Assembly: GCF_019966575.1 (NCBI RefSeq) | Contig: NZ_JAINFK010000003.1 | Location: forward strand, 62,001 to 126,000 | Direction: 5' to 3' | DNA from: Oricola cellulosilytica | Lineage (GTDB): Bacteria > Pseudomonadota > Alphaproteobacteria > Rhizobiales > Rhizobiaceae | Length of the DNA: 64,000 nt | In this document: positions 36,261-45,647 of the stretch, in pieces | Layout of the letters: each line of letters opens with the position of its first letter | How positions within the stretch are numbered: position 1 is the first letter of the stretch | The notes under the pieces: generated by a model | Database searches by the model: none | What the model was told of the DNA's origin: nothing | What the model saw: the letters and a program-made list of their open reading frames with translations, nothing else | Translations under genes and position numbers: made by a program

Positions 36261-38551
36261 GCCAACGCCTCGCTTGTCTGGGGAACCTCCTGCGCGCCCT
36301 TGAAGCCCGGAAGCAACTTGCCGCCACGCGCCAGCCGCATCGAGTTGGCGATCACCACGATGGAGGAGCCCGACATGGCGAGCGCGGCGACCAGCGGCGT
36401 CACCAGTCCGGCGACGGCGAGCGGCACGGCGATGCAGTTGTAGATCAGCGCCAAGCCGAAATTCTGCCGCACCAGACGCCCCGCCCTGACGGCGACAGCG
36501 TGCGCAAAGGGAACCGCGTCCATGCTTTCGCGCGTGAACACGAAATCGGCGGCCATGCGGCCAATGTCGGAGGCTGACGCGGGGGCCATCGAGACATGAC
36601 CCGCCGCGAGCGCCGGCGCGTCGTTCAGCCCGTCGCCGACCATCAGCACCCTTCGGCCATCGGCATGCAGTTCCCTAATCCGCGCGATCTTGGCGGACGG
36701 CGTCGCACCGGAATGCCAATGATCGATGCCGCCAATTCGCGCGACGGTTTCCACCGCGGGCGCGGCGTCGCCGGACAGCAATTCGACCGGCATTCCGGCG
36801 TCCTTTAGTGCACGAACCGCCTCGGTCGCGCCGGCGCGCAAGGTTTCCGCGAGCGCGAAGGTGGCGAGCGCACCGCCCTCGACGGCAAACGCGATACCGG
36901 GGGCGACTGCGCCACCAGCCGTGCCGGACGCAATCTCCGCAACCCATCCGGCGCGCCCGAGCCGCACCTTCCGCCCGTTCCAGATGCCCTCGACGCCATG
37001 GCCTGGAGCCTCTCTTATCTCTGCAAGATCGGCGGCGTCGACATCGGCGAAAAAGGCGGCAATGGCGCGCGAGGCGGGGTGAATCGAGTGGGCGGCGAGC
37101 GCCTTGGCGCCGGGCGCATCATCCGGATCGATCGTGACATCGGATATTACCGGCGCGCCGGTGGTCAGCGTCCCCGTCTTGTCGAAGATCGCGGCATCGG
37201 CCTCCGCCAGACGCTCCAGCGCCGAGCCGTCCTTCATCAGGATGCCGTCGCCGAACAGCCGCGCCGCGCCGATCACGTGCACCACCGGAACGGCAAGGCC
37301 GAGCGCACAGGGGCAGGTAACGATAAGCACGGCGATCGCCGTGTAGAGCGAAGCGTGCCAGTCGCCGCCAGTGGCGATCATCCAGCCTGCGAAGGCAAAC
37401 AGCGCCAGCAGGTGGACGGCGGGGGCGTAGATTTGCGCCATGCGGTCGGCGATGCGTACGTAGCGCCCTCGCCCGTTCTCGGCGGCTTCCATCATCTGCA
37501 TCACCTCGGCGATGAAGGACTCTTCCGCCTTGCGGGTGACTGTGATGTCAAGCGGGCCGGTGAGGTTCAGCGTACCGGCTTCGACGCCGCTGTTGGCCGC
37601 CACCGCAACGGGCGCGCTTTCGCCGGTCACAAGTGACCGGTCGAGATCGCTCGCGCCTTTCAACACCGTCCCGTCGGCCGGTATGCGCTCACCTGCAGCG
37701 ACCCGGAGCGTCATCCCCGGCTCGATCTCGTCGACCGGGACGTAGGCGGGGCGGCCATCCGGCGCGATTACCGTTCCGCCGCGCGCGGTCATCTTCGACA
37801 GCCCGAGCACGGCGCTGCGCGCGTGATCGCGCATCAACTGGTCGAGATAGCGGCCTATCAGGAGGAAGAACAGCAACGTCACGGCCGCGTCGAAATAGGC
37901 TTCCGCACCCCCTGTCAGGCTCTCATACACGCTCATCACCAAGGCCAGGATGACTGCGAGCGAGATCGGCACGTCCATGTTGAGACGGCCCGCCGCGAGC
38001 GCCCGGGCGGCTGACGAGAAGAACACCTGGCCGGAATAGGTGACGACGGGAATGGCAATCAGGCCGGAGATCAGGTGGAAAAGGTCGCGCGTCGCGCCTT
38101 CCGCACCGGACCACACGCTGACCGACAACAGCATAATGTTGCCCGCCGCGAAGCCGGCGACGGCCATCGACTTGAGAAGACGGCTTGTCTGGCGGGCCTG
38201 CGGGCTGTCCTCAAGGTCGCCGAAATCGACTGGCGTCGCCCGGTAGCCGAGGGTATCGAGCGTCCTCAGCACCTCGGCGGGAGTCCGCTCTGCATTATCG
38301 AGAATGACGGTGACCCGCTTCAGCGAAAGGTTGACGCGCGCCGAGACGACACCCTCGAGGCCGGACAGACCGCGCTCGATAGCGGATATGCACTGCCCGC
38401 AATGGATATCGGGGGCCGAGAGTACGTAGCGCACCGACCCGTCATCCTCACGATGGCCGGAGCGCAGGACCTCCTCGATGCGGGCAAAGTCACCCGTACT
38501 AGCCGCGTCCACGACACCGTCGACCGCAATATCCGCGCCGCAGCATCCCAT
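36257..38551 (-). CDS. ccoI: Copper-exporting-type P1B ATPase for cbb3 oxidase assembly (CcoI/FixI)
   Basis: 764 aa from ATG 38551, one base after the ccoH stop; a longer frame exists but overlaps ccoH. A short Cys-rich N-terminus (MGCCGAD) is followed by an HMA domain with HCGQC (Cys51, Cys54). TGESAPV, the ion-binding membrane motif VTCPCALGLAVP, DKTGTLT and MVGDGLNDAPALAAGH make it a P1B copper ATPase. FixI-type pumps move copper with low rate and high affinity for insertion into CcoN rather than for resistance. Context in ccoGHIS makes the assignment firm. Confidence 0.95.
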   Translation of the reverse strand: MGCCGADIAVDGVVDAASTGDFARIEEVLRSGHREDDGSVRYVLSAPDIHCGQCISAIERGLSGLEGVVSARVNLSLKRVTVILDNAERTPAEVLRTLDTLGYRATPVDFGDLEDSPQARQTSRLLKSMAVAGFAAGNIMLLSVSVWSGAEGATRDLFHLISGLIAIPVVTYSGQVFFSSAARALAAGRLNMDVPISLAVILALVMSVYESLTGGAEAYFDAAVTLLFFLLIGRYLDQLMRDHARSAVLGLSKMTARGGTVIAPDGRPAYVPVDEIEPGMTLRVAAGERIPADGTVLKGASDLDRSLVTGESAPVAVAANSGVEAGTLNLTGPLDITVTRKAEESFIAEVMQMMEAAENGRGRYVRIADRMAQIYAPAVHLLALFAFAGWMIATGGDWHASLYTAIAVLIVTCPCALGLAVPVVHVIGAARLFGDGILMKDGSALERLAEADAAIFDKTGTLTTGAPVISDVTIDPDDAPGAKALAAHSIHPASRAIAAFFADVDAADLAEIREAPGHGVEGIWNGRKVRLGRAGWVAEIASGTAGGAVAPGIAFAVEGGALATFALAETLRAGATEAVRALKDAGMPVELLSGDAAPAVETVARIGGIDHWHSGATPSAKIARIRELHADGRRVLMVGDGLNDAPALAAGHVSMAPASASDIGRMAADFVFTRESMDAVPFAHAVAVRAGRLVRQNFGLALIYNCIAVPLAVAGLVTPLVAALAMSGSSIVVIANSMRLARGGKLLPGFKGAQEVPQTSEALA

Positions 38552-38552
38552 C

Positions 38553-39047
38553 CTAGAGCGTTTCCACCGTAAAACGGATTTCGCGGGTCCAGACCGTTCC
38601 ATCCGGCCCGGTTACGGTTAAATGAGCCGCCCAAAGCCCTGGCGTAAGCTCGACCGGGGCGGCGTAGTTTGCCCCGCCCTCGTCCAGAAGCGTAACGGTG
38701 AGGTCGTTGTTCTCGTGCGCCGGATGGCCAACCCTTGCCGTCACGATGGCATTGCGAATGGGCGCAGCCGCCGCATCGGTGAGATCGATGGACAGCGTAT
38801 TGTCGCCATAGCCGGCAACGGCTTTCCAGCCAAGCGCCTGCTGCGCGCGCTTTTCGGCCGTCACGGTGTTGAAGCGCTGGCTCTCGACATAGGAATTCTT
38901 GACAACGAGGCCGGTCCAGCTGGAGTTTGCGTAGAAGGCGAGCACCAAATTGACGCTGATGATGGTGCCGAAGAACAGGACCATCACGCCAATCATGTGC
39001 CAGCCGGTGAACTCGCGGACAGCGAAAATCTTCTCGATGGTTCTCAT
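38553..39047 (-). CDS. ccoH: Cbb3 oxidase assembly protein CcoH (FixH)
   Basis: 164 aa FixH-type protein. A single transmembrane anchor WHMIGVMVLFFGTIISVNLV (about residues 17-36) is followed by a periplasmic beta domain starting YANSSWTGLVVKNSYVESQ and ending with AHLTVTGPDGTVWTREIRF. FixH helps assemble or stabilise the cbb3 complex and works with the copper ATPase. ATG 39047 overlaps the ccoG stop; the stop lies one base before ccoI. Confidence 0.93.
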   Translation of the reverse strand: MRTIEKIFAVREFTGWHMIGVMVLFFGTIISVNLVLAFYANSSWTGLVVKNSYVESQRFNTVTAEKRAQQALGWKAVAGYGDNTLSIDLTDAAAAPIRNAIVTARVGHPAHENNDLTVTLLDEGGANYAAPVELTPGLWAAHLTVTGPDGTVWTREIRFTVETL

Positions 39048-40603
39048 AAATCCGGCGCCTCGAATATTGCGTTGTATGTGTCTGTCTCGAAGGACTGCTT
39101 GTCCTCGACGATGAGCCTAAAATGGGTCCGCCCCGGCTCAACCTGTTCCGGCGGCTGCGACACGAAAACCCGCAACGAACGGAGCTTGTCCGGCGCGACC
39201 TCGATGGCGAAGCTTACGCCGTCCGGCTGGCCGATGCCATTGATGCTCATGGTCGCGCCGGGCAGCCCTTCCAGCGACAAAAAGATTACGCGCGGCTCCG
39301 GGATCATGTTGAGCAGCTTGACCGTGTAGCCGTTGCGAATCGAGCCGTCGCTGAGTTGCACGAATACCGGATTGCGATCGTGCTGGACGTTGACCTCCAG
39401 CCGATCGCGGCCTAGCAGCGACAACAGCATCACGAGGCCGATCGCCGCCCACGCGGTGAAGTAGATCAGCGACCGCAGCCGGAAGACGATCTTCCAGTCG
39501 AAATGCCTGATGGCGTCGACCAAGCGGCCGGTGGCGTCACGCACCCGCGACGGCTCGATCTGCGCCGTCTGCGGGTTCACCGCAACAGCCATGTTATGGT
39601 TGTACTCGCGAAGCGTCGCGTAGGAGATCAGGCCGCGCTCGCGACCGGTCTTGTCCATCACGTTGTCACAGGCGTCGATGCACAGCGCGCACGTGATGCA
39701 TTCGAGTTGCTGTCCGTCGCGGATGTCGATCCCCATTGGACAGACGGCCACGCAGGCGTTGCAGTCGACGCAATCGCCGACCGGCTTGCCCTCCGCCGCC
39801 GCCTTCTTGGCATGCCGGGAGCGCGGCTCGCCGCGCCAGTCGTTATAGGTGACGACGAGTGAGTCCTCGTCCAGCATTGCCGCCTGAATGCGTGGCCATG
39901 GGCACATGTAGATGCAGACCTGTTCGCGCATAAGGCCGCCGAAAACATAGGTCGTGGCGGTCAGGATCGCGACGGTGGAATAGGCAATGAAGGCCGCCTC
40001 CCCGGTCAGGAAGTCCTGCAGCAATGTCGGTGCATCGGCGAAGTAGAAGATCCACGCGCCGCCCGTTGCCACGGAAATCAGCAGGAAGGATATGTGGGTC
40101 AGCGTCAGCTTGCGGATCTTGTCGAACGACCACGGCGCCTTTTCGAGACGAATGCGCGCATTGCGGTCGCCCTGCCAGAATTCTTCCACCGCGATGAAGA
40201 GGTCGGTCCAGACCGTCTGCGGGCAGGTGTAGCCGCACCAGGCGCGCCCGACGACCGAGGTGATCAGGAAAAGCCCGATACCGGCCATCACCAGAAGGCC
40301 GGCTACATAGATGAACTCCTGTGGCCATATCTCAATGAAGAAAAAGTAGAAGCGGCGGTTGGCCACATCGATCAGCACGGCCTGGTCGGGGGCGTGTTCG
40401 CCCCGGTCCCACCTGATCCACGGCGTCACGTAGTAGATGCCGAGCGTGACCAGCATGACGATCCATTTCAACCGCCGGAATGTGCCCTCCGCACGCTTGG
40501 GATGGATCGACTGCCGGGCCGCATAGAGTGGCTCGGACTTCTGCCTTGCCCCGGCGTTGATCGCCTGAACATTGATCGCACTTATCTCTGCGGGCTGATC
40601 CAA
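39044..40603 (-). CDS. ccoG: Polyferredoxin-like cbb3 oxidase accessory protein CcoG (FixG)
   Basis: 519 aa membrane-bound ferredoxin protein. KSEPLYAARQSIHPKRAEGT marks the family N-terminus. Membrane segments bear WCGYTCPQTVWTDLF. Two Fe-S motifs follow, CVDCNACVAVCPMGID and CITCALCIDACDNVM, and the C-terminus has an Ig-like periplasmic domain. CcoG proteins reduce Cu(II) to Cu(I) for the oxidase. The frame is open far upstream, but the TTG at 40603 has GGAG 6 bases upstream and gives the normal length. An FNR/FixK box lies 73 bases before this start. First gene of ccoGHIS. Confidence 0.93.
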   Translation of the reverse strand: MDQPAEISAINVQAINAGARQKSEPLYAARQSIHPKRAEGTFRRLKWIVMLVTLGIYYVTPWIRWDRGEHAPDQAVLIDVANRRFYFFFIEIWPQEFIYVAGLLVMAGIGLFLITSVVGRAWCGYTCPQTVWTDLFIAVEEFWQGDRNARIRLEKAPWSFDKIRKLTLTHISFLLISVATGGAWIFYFADAPTLLQDFLTGEAAFIAYSTVAILTATTYVFGGLMREQVCIYMCPWPRIQAAMLDEDSLVVTYNDWRGEPRSRHAKKAAAEGKPVGDCVDCNACVAVCPMGIDIRDGQQLECITCALCIDACDNVMDKTGRERGLISYATLREYNHNMAVAVNPQTAQIEPSRVRDATGRLVDAIRHFDWKIVFRLRSLIYFTAWAAIGLVMLLSLLGRDRLEVNVQHDRNPVFVQLSDGSIRNGYTVKLLNMIPEPRVIFLSLEGLPGATMSINGIGQPDGVSFAIEVAPDKLRSLRVFVSQPPEQVEPGRTHFRLIVEDKQSFETDTYNAIFEAPDL

Positions 40604-40675
40604 AACGTGCTCCGGTTCAGCGGACGCGCCGCTCTCACTGTCACGTCCTTTTCGCCTGCAACGCTCGCCCGATCC

Positions 40676-40689
40676 TTGACGCAGATCAA
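40676..40689. promoter_or_regulatory. FNR/FixK-type anaerobox
   Basis: TTGACGCAGATCAA matches the TTGAY-N4-RTCAA consensus with perfect 5-base arms apart from the accepted C/T at position 5. It lies almost midway between ccoG (73 bases) and the divergent DUF2270 gene (75 bases), so one dimer could serve both promoters. The likely binder is the Fnr-type protein encoded at 47009-47746. Confidence 0.85.
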
Positions 40690-40763
40690 GACGATTTTGA
40701 CGCGTGTGACGGTCCCGTGAGACAGTTCCCCCAGTGCGGACGAACGCCTTGCGGGAGGAACCC

Positions 40764-41447
40764 ATGACAACGACTATCGACCGGAGTGACGCCCGTGCAT
40801 TCACCAGTCCGGAGATGGGAGCCCTTGCCCATCTCTATCGCGGCGAGGTCTACCGCTCGACGATCTGGCGTACCCGGCTCGACACGACAACCAACTGGGC
40901 GGTGGTGACGCTCGGCATCGCGCTGTCGATCGCCTTTTCCTCTCCAAACGCTTCACCGCTGCCGCTGGTGCTGGTCGGTATCCTGATCCTGTTCTTCCTC
41001 CTTCTGGAAGCGCGCCGCTACCGCTACTTCAACGTCTGGCGAGCCCGCGCCCGCTGGATGGAGACGAACATGTACGCGCCGTTGCTGGAAGACGGCGACC
41101 TCAGGACCGATTCCGGCTGGACCCACACCCTTGCCGAGGACTACCGCCGCCCGGTCTATCACGTCGGTCTGATGACGGCGATCGGCCGTCGGATCCGGCG
41201 AAATTACCTCTGGATTCTGCTGATCCAGACGGTTGCCTATATCGGCAAATTGCTGGTTCATCCGAGCGGGGTCGTCTCGGTCGAGGAATTCGTCAGCCGC
41301 GCGGATATCGGCCCGGTTCCCGGAGTCCTGGTGCTCGTCACGGGGATTTTCTACGTGACCAGTTGGGCGGCGATCGCCATTTGGAGCGGCCGGCGCGACA
41401 GGGCGAAATTCCATTCGCGAGGGCCGGCGCCGACCTCCATGGGTTGA
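40764..41447 (+). CDS. DUF2270 integral membrane protein
   Basis: 227 aa. The start has GGGAGGAA 7 bases before ATG 40764. HLYRGEVYRSTIWRTRLDTT is the conserved DUF2270 N-terminal block. Four hydrophobic segments follow in two pairs (about 46-82 and 145-205) with FFLLLEARRYRYFNVWRARA and RIRRNYLWILLIQT between. Function is unknown. It is inserted between ccoGHIS and ccoNOQP and appears to share the FNR box with ccoG, so it should be induced at low oxygen. A role linked to the oxidase or the membrane under microaerobic growth is inference. Confidence 0.87.
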   Translation: MTTTIDRSDARAFTSPEMGALAHLYRGEVYRSTIWRTRLDTTTNWAVVTLGIALSIAFSSPNASPLPLVLVGILILFFLLLEARRYRYFNVWRARARWMETNMYAPLLEDGDLRTDSGWTHTLAEDYRRPVYHVGLMTAIGRRIRRNYLWILLIQTVAYIGKLLVHPSGVVSVEEFVSRADIGPVPGVLVLVTGIFYVTSWAAIAIWSGRRDRAKFHSRGPAPTSMG

Positions 41448-41474
41448 GGGGGCAGCGCACCGCCCCCAGAAGTG

Positions 41475-42353
41475 CTATTCACCACCGCCCAAGCCGTGAA
41501 CGTAGACGGCGAGTTGCTTGACAGCCGCCTCGCCGAGCCGTTCACCCCAGCCCGGCATCATGCCCATGCGGGGGTTCGATATTTGCGCGGCGATCTGCGC
41601 ATGGGTCCCGCCATAGAGCCAGATCGCATCCGACAGGTTCGGTCCGCCGAGTTCAGCGACTCCCTCCCCTGTATCGCCATGGCATGCCGCGCAGTTGTCG
41701 GCGTAGATCGCTTCGCCGTTCGCGGCCGCCGTTTCATCGAAGTCCTGATCGGAGAGTTTTCGCACATACCACGCAACATCCGAGATCTCGGCGCGCGTCA
41801 GGATTTCGTCGCCGCCGTATGCCGGCATGTCGTTGAACCGCGTGTCGGCGTCGGCGTCGTAGCGAATGCCGTGCATCAGGGTCGAGTAGATGTCGTCCAC
41901 CGTTCCGCCCCAGATCCAGTCATCGTCATTGAGGTTCGGGTAACCGGCACTGCCCGCCGCGCCCGAACCGTGGCACTGGACACAATAGACCTTGAACGCC
42001 GAGGCGCCGCCTGCGGTGGCGAACTGACGAAGGTTCTCGTCGGCTGCGATCTCGGAGACGGCGGCGCTCTGAATTGCGGAAATCTTGTCCTGATTGAGCA
42101 TCGCGGCCTGCGAGACTTCGTCAGCCAGGTCGGCCCGGCTTGACCAGCCGAGCACGCCTGCGGTCGCGTTGTCGATCAGCGGCCAAGCCGGATACGCAAT
42201 GGTATAGCCGATCGACCAGACGATCGTTGCGTAGAATGTCCACAGCCACCAGCGCGGCAGCGGGTTGTTGAGTTCCCTGATGCCATCCCATTCGTGACCC
42301 GTAGTCTCGACACCCGAGAGTTCATCAATTTCTTTCTTGTCATTATCGGCCAC
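41475..42353 (-). CDS. ccoP: Cbb3-type cytochrome c oxidase subunit III (CcoP/FixP)
   Basis: Membrane-anchored di-heme cytochrome c, 292 aa. The N-terminal helix is around LWTFYATIVWSIGYTIAYPA (about 37-56). Two heme c sites are CVQCH (124-128) and CAACH (221-225), with later Met ligands in FNDMPAYGG and MGMMPGWGE. It passes electrons to CcoO/CcoN. The start is GTG 42353, 3 bases after the ccoQ stop. Last gene of ccoNOQP; it converges on the DUF2270 gene with 27 bases between. Confidence 0.96.
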   Translation of the reverse strand: MADNDKKEIDELSGVETTGHEWDGIRELNNPLPRWWLWTFYATIVWSIGYTIAYPAWPLIDNATAGVLGWSSRADLADEVSQAAMLNQDKISAIQSAAVSEIAADENLRQFATAGGASAFKVYCVQCHGSGAAGSAGYPNLNDDDWIWGGTVDDIYSTLMHGIRYDADADTRFNDMPAYGGDEILTRAEISDVAWYVRKLSDQDFDETAAANGEAIYADNCAACHGDTGEGVAELGGPNLSDAIWLYGGTHAQIAAQISNPRMGMMPGWGERLGEAAVKQLAVYVHGLGGGE

Positions 42354-42356
42354 GGG

Positions 42357-42512
42357 TCAGTCCTCCTTGAACGGGATGCGGGCCGCATCTTCACTGTTTC
42401 TTCGGGCACCGGGACGCAGCGTCCACATCACCACCGCCACAAAGACGATGAACATGTAGAGAAGTCCCCAACTGTCGGCGAAAGTCCGCATGGACTGGTA
42501 TTCGAAATCCAT
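42357..42512 (-). CDS. ccoQ: Cbb3-type oxidase subunit IV (CcoQ/FixQ)
   Basis: 51 aa, read directly on the minus strand: MDFEYQSMRTFADSWGLLYM, then FIVFVAVVMWTLRPGARRNS, then an acidic end EDAARIPFKED. One transmembrane helix and the RPGARR stop-transfer segment are typical. CcoQ stabilises the core complex against oxygen. It fits the 9-base gap after ccoO and precedes ccoP by 3 bases. Confidence 0.94.
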   Translation of the reverse strand: MDFEYQSMRTFADSWGLLYMFIVFVAVVMWTLRPGARRNSEDAARIPFKED

Positions 42513-42521
42513 ATCCGTCTC

Positions 42522-43322
42522 CTACCGGTAGTTCTGTTCGGGTTCGTAGACCGAGAAATCGACCAGCGTTCCCATCATCTGGAGGTAGGCGACGAGCGCA
42601 TCCATCTCCGTCACACGCGCGGGGTCGCCATCGAAATCGCCAAGCACCGCCTTTGGATAGCGTTCCTCAACGCCGGATGTGTCGGCGTTGGGATCGGCCT
42701 GGGCGACAAGATCGGCCGTGGCGTTCTCGATCATCTCGTCCGTGTAGGGCACGCCAACGCGGCGGTTCGCAACCAGATGCGCCGAGTAATCGCCGGCCGA
42801 AACTTCCGTAGTCGCAAGAAAAGCATAGGACGGCATGATCGATTCCGGCACCACTGCCTGCGGATTGATCAGGTGCTCGACATGCCATTCGTTTGAGTAG
42901 CGGCCGCCGACACGGGCGAGATCCGGCCCGGTGCGTTTGGAACCCCATTGGAAAGGGTGGTCGTACATGCTCTCGGCGGCGAGCGAATAGTGGCCGTAGC
43001 GCTCCACCTCGTCGCGGAACGGACGGATCATCTGCGAGTGGCAGACATAGCAGCCTTCGCGGACGTAGATGTTCCGGCCCGCCAGTTCGAGCGGCGAATA
43101 GGGCCGCATTCCTTCCACCTTTTCAATCGTGTTCTCGAGATAGAAAAGCGGCGCGATCTCGACGACACCGCCGACCGATACGACTGCGAGCGACAGGGCG
43201 AGCAACAGCGTCACGTTCCGCTCGATCTTCCCGTGATTGGCAAGAATCGTACGCGAGACCGGGTCCGCCTTGAGTTCGGGCAGCGCGCCTTCCAGCGCCG
43301 GGTCTTGTTTCTTGTCGGACAT
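42522..43322 (-). CDS. ccoO: Cbb3-type cytochrome c oxidase subunit II (CcoO/FixO)
   Basis: Mono-heme cytochrome c subunit, 266 aa. An N-terminal membrane anchor [20 protein letters not shown] (about 39-58) is followed by [20 protein letters not shown] with heme site CYVCH (91-95) and [36 protein letters not shown] and Met in [10 protein letters not shown] (axial ligand) are conserved. It is slightly longer than many CcoO proteins because of the N-terminal extension. It starts 15 bases after ccoN. Confidence 0.96.
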   Translation of the reverse strand: MSDKKQDPALEGALPELKADPVSRTILANHGKIERNVTLLLALSLAVVSVGGVVEIAPLFYLENTIEKVEGMRPYSPLELAGRNIYVREGCYVCHSQMIRPFRDEVERYGHYSLAAESMYDHPFQWGSKRTGPDLARVGGRYSNEWHVEHLINPQAVVPESIMPSYAFLATTEVSAGDYSAHLVANRRVGVPYTDEMIENATADLVAQADPNADTSGVEERYPKAVLGDFDGDPARVTEMDALVAYLQMMGTLVDFSVYEPEQNYR

Positions 43323-43337
43323 CTTTTGGTCCTTCCC

Positions 43338-44966
43338 TTATTCGGCAGGCACGAGCGCCTCGGCCTCGGCGCCCATCGGCACCTCGGCACGAACGTCGCC
43401 GCGGATCGTTTTGTAGATATTGAAGGCCATGACCAGCGAGCCGGCGAGGTACAGGAGACCTCCCAGGACACGGAGCACGTAGTACGGGTACATGACGGCG
43501 ATCGACTCGGCGAAGGAATAGACCAGGTAGCCCTGCTCATCGTATTCGCGCCACATCAGGCCCTGCGTGATGCCAGAGACCCACATCACCGCCGCGTAGA
43601 CGACGATGCCGAGCGTGGCGAGCCAGAAGTGCCAGTTGACGAGCCGCAGGCTGTAGAGGCGCTGGCGCTGCCAAAGCTTCGGCACCAGGAAGTAGATCGC
43701 ACCGAACGAGATCATTCCGACCCAGCCAAGCGCGCCGGAGTGAACGTGTCCGATGGTCCAGTCCGTATAGTGGGAAAGCGAGTTGACGGCCTTGATCGAC
43801 ATCATCGGCCCCTCGAAGGTCGACATTCCGTAGAAGGCAATTGAGATCACCAGCATGCGCAGGATCGGATCGGTACGCAGCTTGTCCCAGGCGCCCGACA
43901 GCGTCATCAGGCCGTTGATCATGCCGCCCCATGACGGCATCCAGAGCATGATCGAGAACACCATGCCGAGCGTCTGTGCCCAGTCCGGCAGCGCGGTGTA
44001 ATGCAGGTGGTGCGGGCCAGCCCAGATGTAGAGGAAGATCAGCGCCCAGAAGTGGATGATCGACAGCCGATACGAATAGACCGGCCGGCCCGCCTGCTTC
44101 GGCACGAAGTAGTACATCATGCCGAGAAAGCCCGCCGTCAGGAAGAAACCGACAGCATTGTGGCCGTACCACCATTGCGTCAGCGCGTCCTGGACGCCGG
44201 CGAAGGCGGAGTAACTCTTCGCGCCTAGCAGCGACACCGGCATCGACAGATTGTTGACGACGTGCAGCATGGCGATGGTAACGATGAAGGCTAGATAAAA
44301 CCAGTTCGCCACGTAGATGTGCGGCTCCTTGCGCTTCACCAAGGTGCCGACGAACACCGCCAGATAGGCGACCCAGACGATTGTCAGCCAGATGTCGACA
44401 TACCACTCCGGCTCGGCATATTCGCGCCCCTCCGTTATGCCCAGCAGATAGCCCGTCGCCGCCATGACGATGAACAACTGGTAGCCCCAGAACACGAACC
44501 ATGCCAGATCACCGCCCCAGAGGCGCGCCCGGCAGGTGCGCTGCACGACGTAGAAGGAAGTCGCGAGCAGCGCGTTACCCCCGAACGCAAATACGACCGC
44601 CGAGGTATGCAGCGGACGGATGCGTCCAAAATTGAACCACGGCTCGATATTGAGGACCGGCCATGCAAGCTGCGACGCCGCAATCACCCCGACCAGAAAG
44701 CCGACGATACCCCAAAATAGCGTAATGACCGCGCCCCAGCGGACCACACCGTCAAGATAACCTCCGCTATCGTCGTCGAGAACGCGGGCCGCGGCCCCGG
44801 CAGGCGCGAACCGCATCTGCCGCAGCATGACGACAGTGGAAATCGCCAGCACGAAAAATAACACCCACGCGTGCGCTTCGAAGGCCGCGTCCTGCGCGAA
44901 GGCTGCGCCAAGCAGGGCGAGAAACGCTCCCACCCCGACCAGCACGGTTACAGTTTGATTGTTCAT
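43338..44966 (-). CDS. ccoN: Cbb3-type cytochrome c oxidase subunit I (CcoN/FixN)
   Basis: Catalytic heme-copper subunit, 542 aa with about 12 or more helices. [20 protein letters not shown] includes the low-spin heme ligand. [20 protein letters not shown] and [19 protein letters not shown] carry the CuB histidines. [19 protein letters not shown] carries further heme ligands. ATG 44966 with GAAGGGAAA upstream is the start; the longer frame lacks a site. First gene of ccoNOQP, with an FNR box 104 bases upstream in the region shared with the hemerythrin/hemN operon. High-affinity terminal oxidase for microaerobic growth. Confidence 0.97.
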   Translation of the reverse strand: MNNQTVTVLVGVGAFLALLGAAFAQDAAFEAHAWVLFFVLAISTVVMLRQMRFAPAGAAARVLDDDSGGYLDGVVRWGAVITLFWGIVGFLVGVIAASQLAWPVLNIEPWFNFGRIRPLHTSAVVFAFGGNALLATSFYVVQRTCRARLWGGDLAWFVFWGYQLFIVMAATGYLLGITEGREYAEPEWYVDIWLTIVWVAYLAVFVGTLVKRKEPHIYVANWFYLAFIVTIAMLHVVNNLSMPVSLLGAKSYSAFAGVQDALTQWWYGHNAVGFFLTAGFLGMMYYFVPKQAGRPVYSYRLSIIHFWALIFLYIWAGPHHLHYTALPDWAQTLGMVFSIMLWMPSWGGMINGLMTLSGAWDKLRTDPILRMLVISIAFYGMSTFEGPMMSIKAVNSLSHYTDWTIGHVHSGALGWVGMISFGAIYFLVPKLWQRQRLYSLRLVNWHFWLATLGIVVYAAVMWVSGITQGLMWREYDEQGYLVYSFAESIAVMYPYYVLRVLGGLLYLAGSLVMAFNIYKTIRGDVRAEVPMGAEAEALVPAE

Positions 44967-45069
44967 GGGTTTTTCCCTTCGGACATGCGTCTTGGCCCCT
45001 CGGCAGCCGTCCACGCCGCCCGACCCAATCTGGCACGGTCGATATGTCAGATCGCGATGCGCAAATGCC

Positions 45070-45083
45070 TTGACCTGGATCAA
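45070..45083. promoter_or_regulatory. FNR/FixK-type anaerobox
   Basis: TTGACCTGGATCAA has the same arms as the box at 40676. It lies in the divergent region between ccoN (start 44966) and the hemerythrin gene (start 45141), 57 bases before the latter, and so could activate both operons at low oxygen. Confidence 0.87.
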
Positions 45084-45140
45084 TGCCGGTTCGAGCCGGC
45101 TAACGGATTGTTATTTCATAAGAAGACCGAGGCCGTCTGA

Positions 45141-45647
45141 ATGAAGACACCCACCCACCCCCCCGGACACAACGTGGTTCGAATGCACATCTCCGAAGCG
45201 AGCGGCGCCGTCGAGGCGTGCCGGCTACTTGTCAGGCACCACGACGAACAGATTGCGCTTTGCCGCCGTCTGGAGGATCTGGCCGATCAGTTGCCCGATG
45301 TCGTGGATACCCAGTCGTGCCTGCGGCTCGCCAAGCAGATCAATGCGATGATTCGCACAGCGCACGAGCATGAGGAGCGGACCTTGTTCCCCATGCTGCT
45401 TGCGGCGCATGACGATGACGAAAGGCTGGGCGCGACAATCGAGCGCTTGCGCTACGAGCACTGGGAGGACGAGAGCTATGCGGACGAGGTCAGCGACGGG
45501 CTGGAGCGCTTCGTCACCGATCGCGCTTCGTCGAATCCGGAAACGCTCGCCTACATGCTGCGCGGATTTTTCGAGGGCCTCCGCCGCCACATCGCGTTCG
45601 AGCGCGAGTACATCCTCCCGCTGCTGACGTCGGAGTCGCCCCAATGA
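45141..45647 (+). CDS. Hemerythrin-domain protein
   Basis: 168 aa four-helix hemerythrin HHE-type protein. Likely diiron ligands are in LVRHHDEQIALC, TAHEHEERTLFPML, YEHWEDESYADE and RRHIAFEREYILPLL (His/Glu at the expected helix positions). Such domains bind O2, NO or sense oxygen or iron. GAGG is 8 bases before the ATG. It is the first gene of a two-gene operon with hemN (ATGA overlap) under an FNR box, divergent from ccoN, so it is probably a microaerobic or nitrosative-stress protein protecting or supplying the oxidase or heme pathway. Confidence 0.9.
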   Translation: MKTPTHPPGHNVVRMHISEASGAVEACRLLVRHHDEQIALCRRLEDLADQLPDVVDTQSCLRLAKQINAMIRTAHEHEERTLFPMLLAAHDDDERLGATIERLRYEHWEDESYADEVSDGLERFVTDRASSNPETLAYMLRGFFEGLRRHIAFEREYILPLLTSESPQ

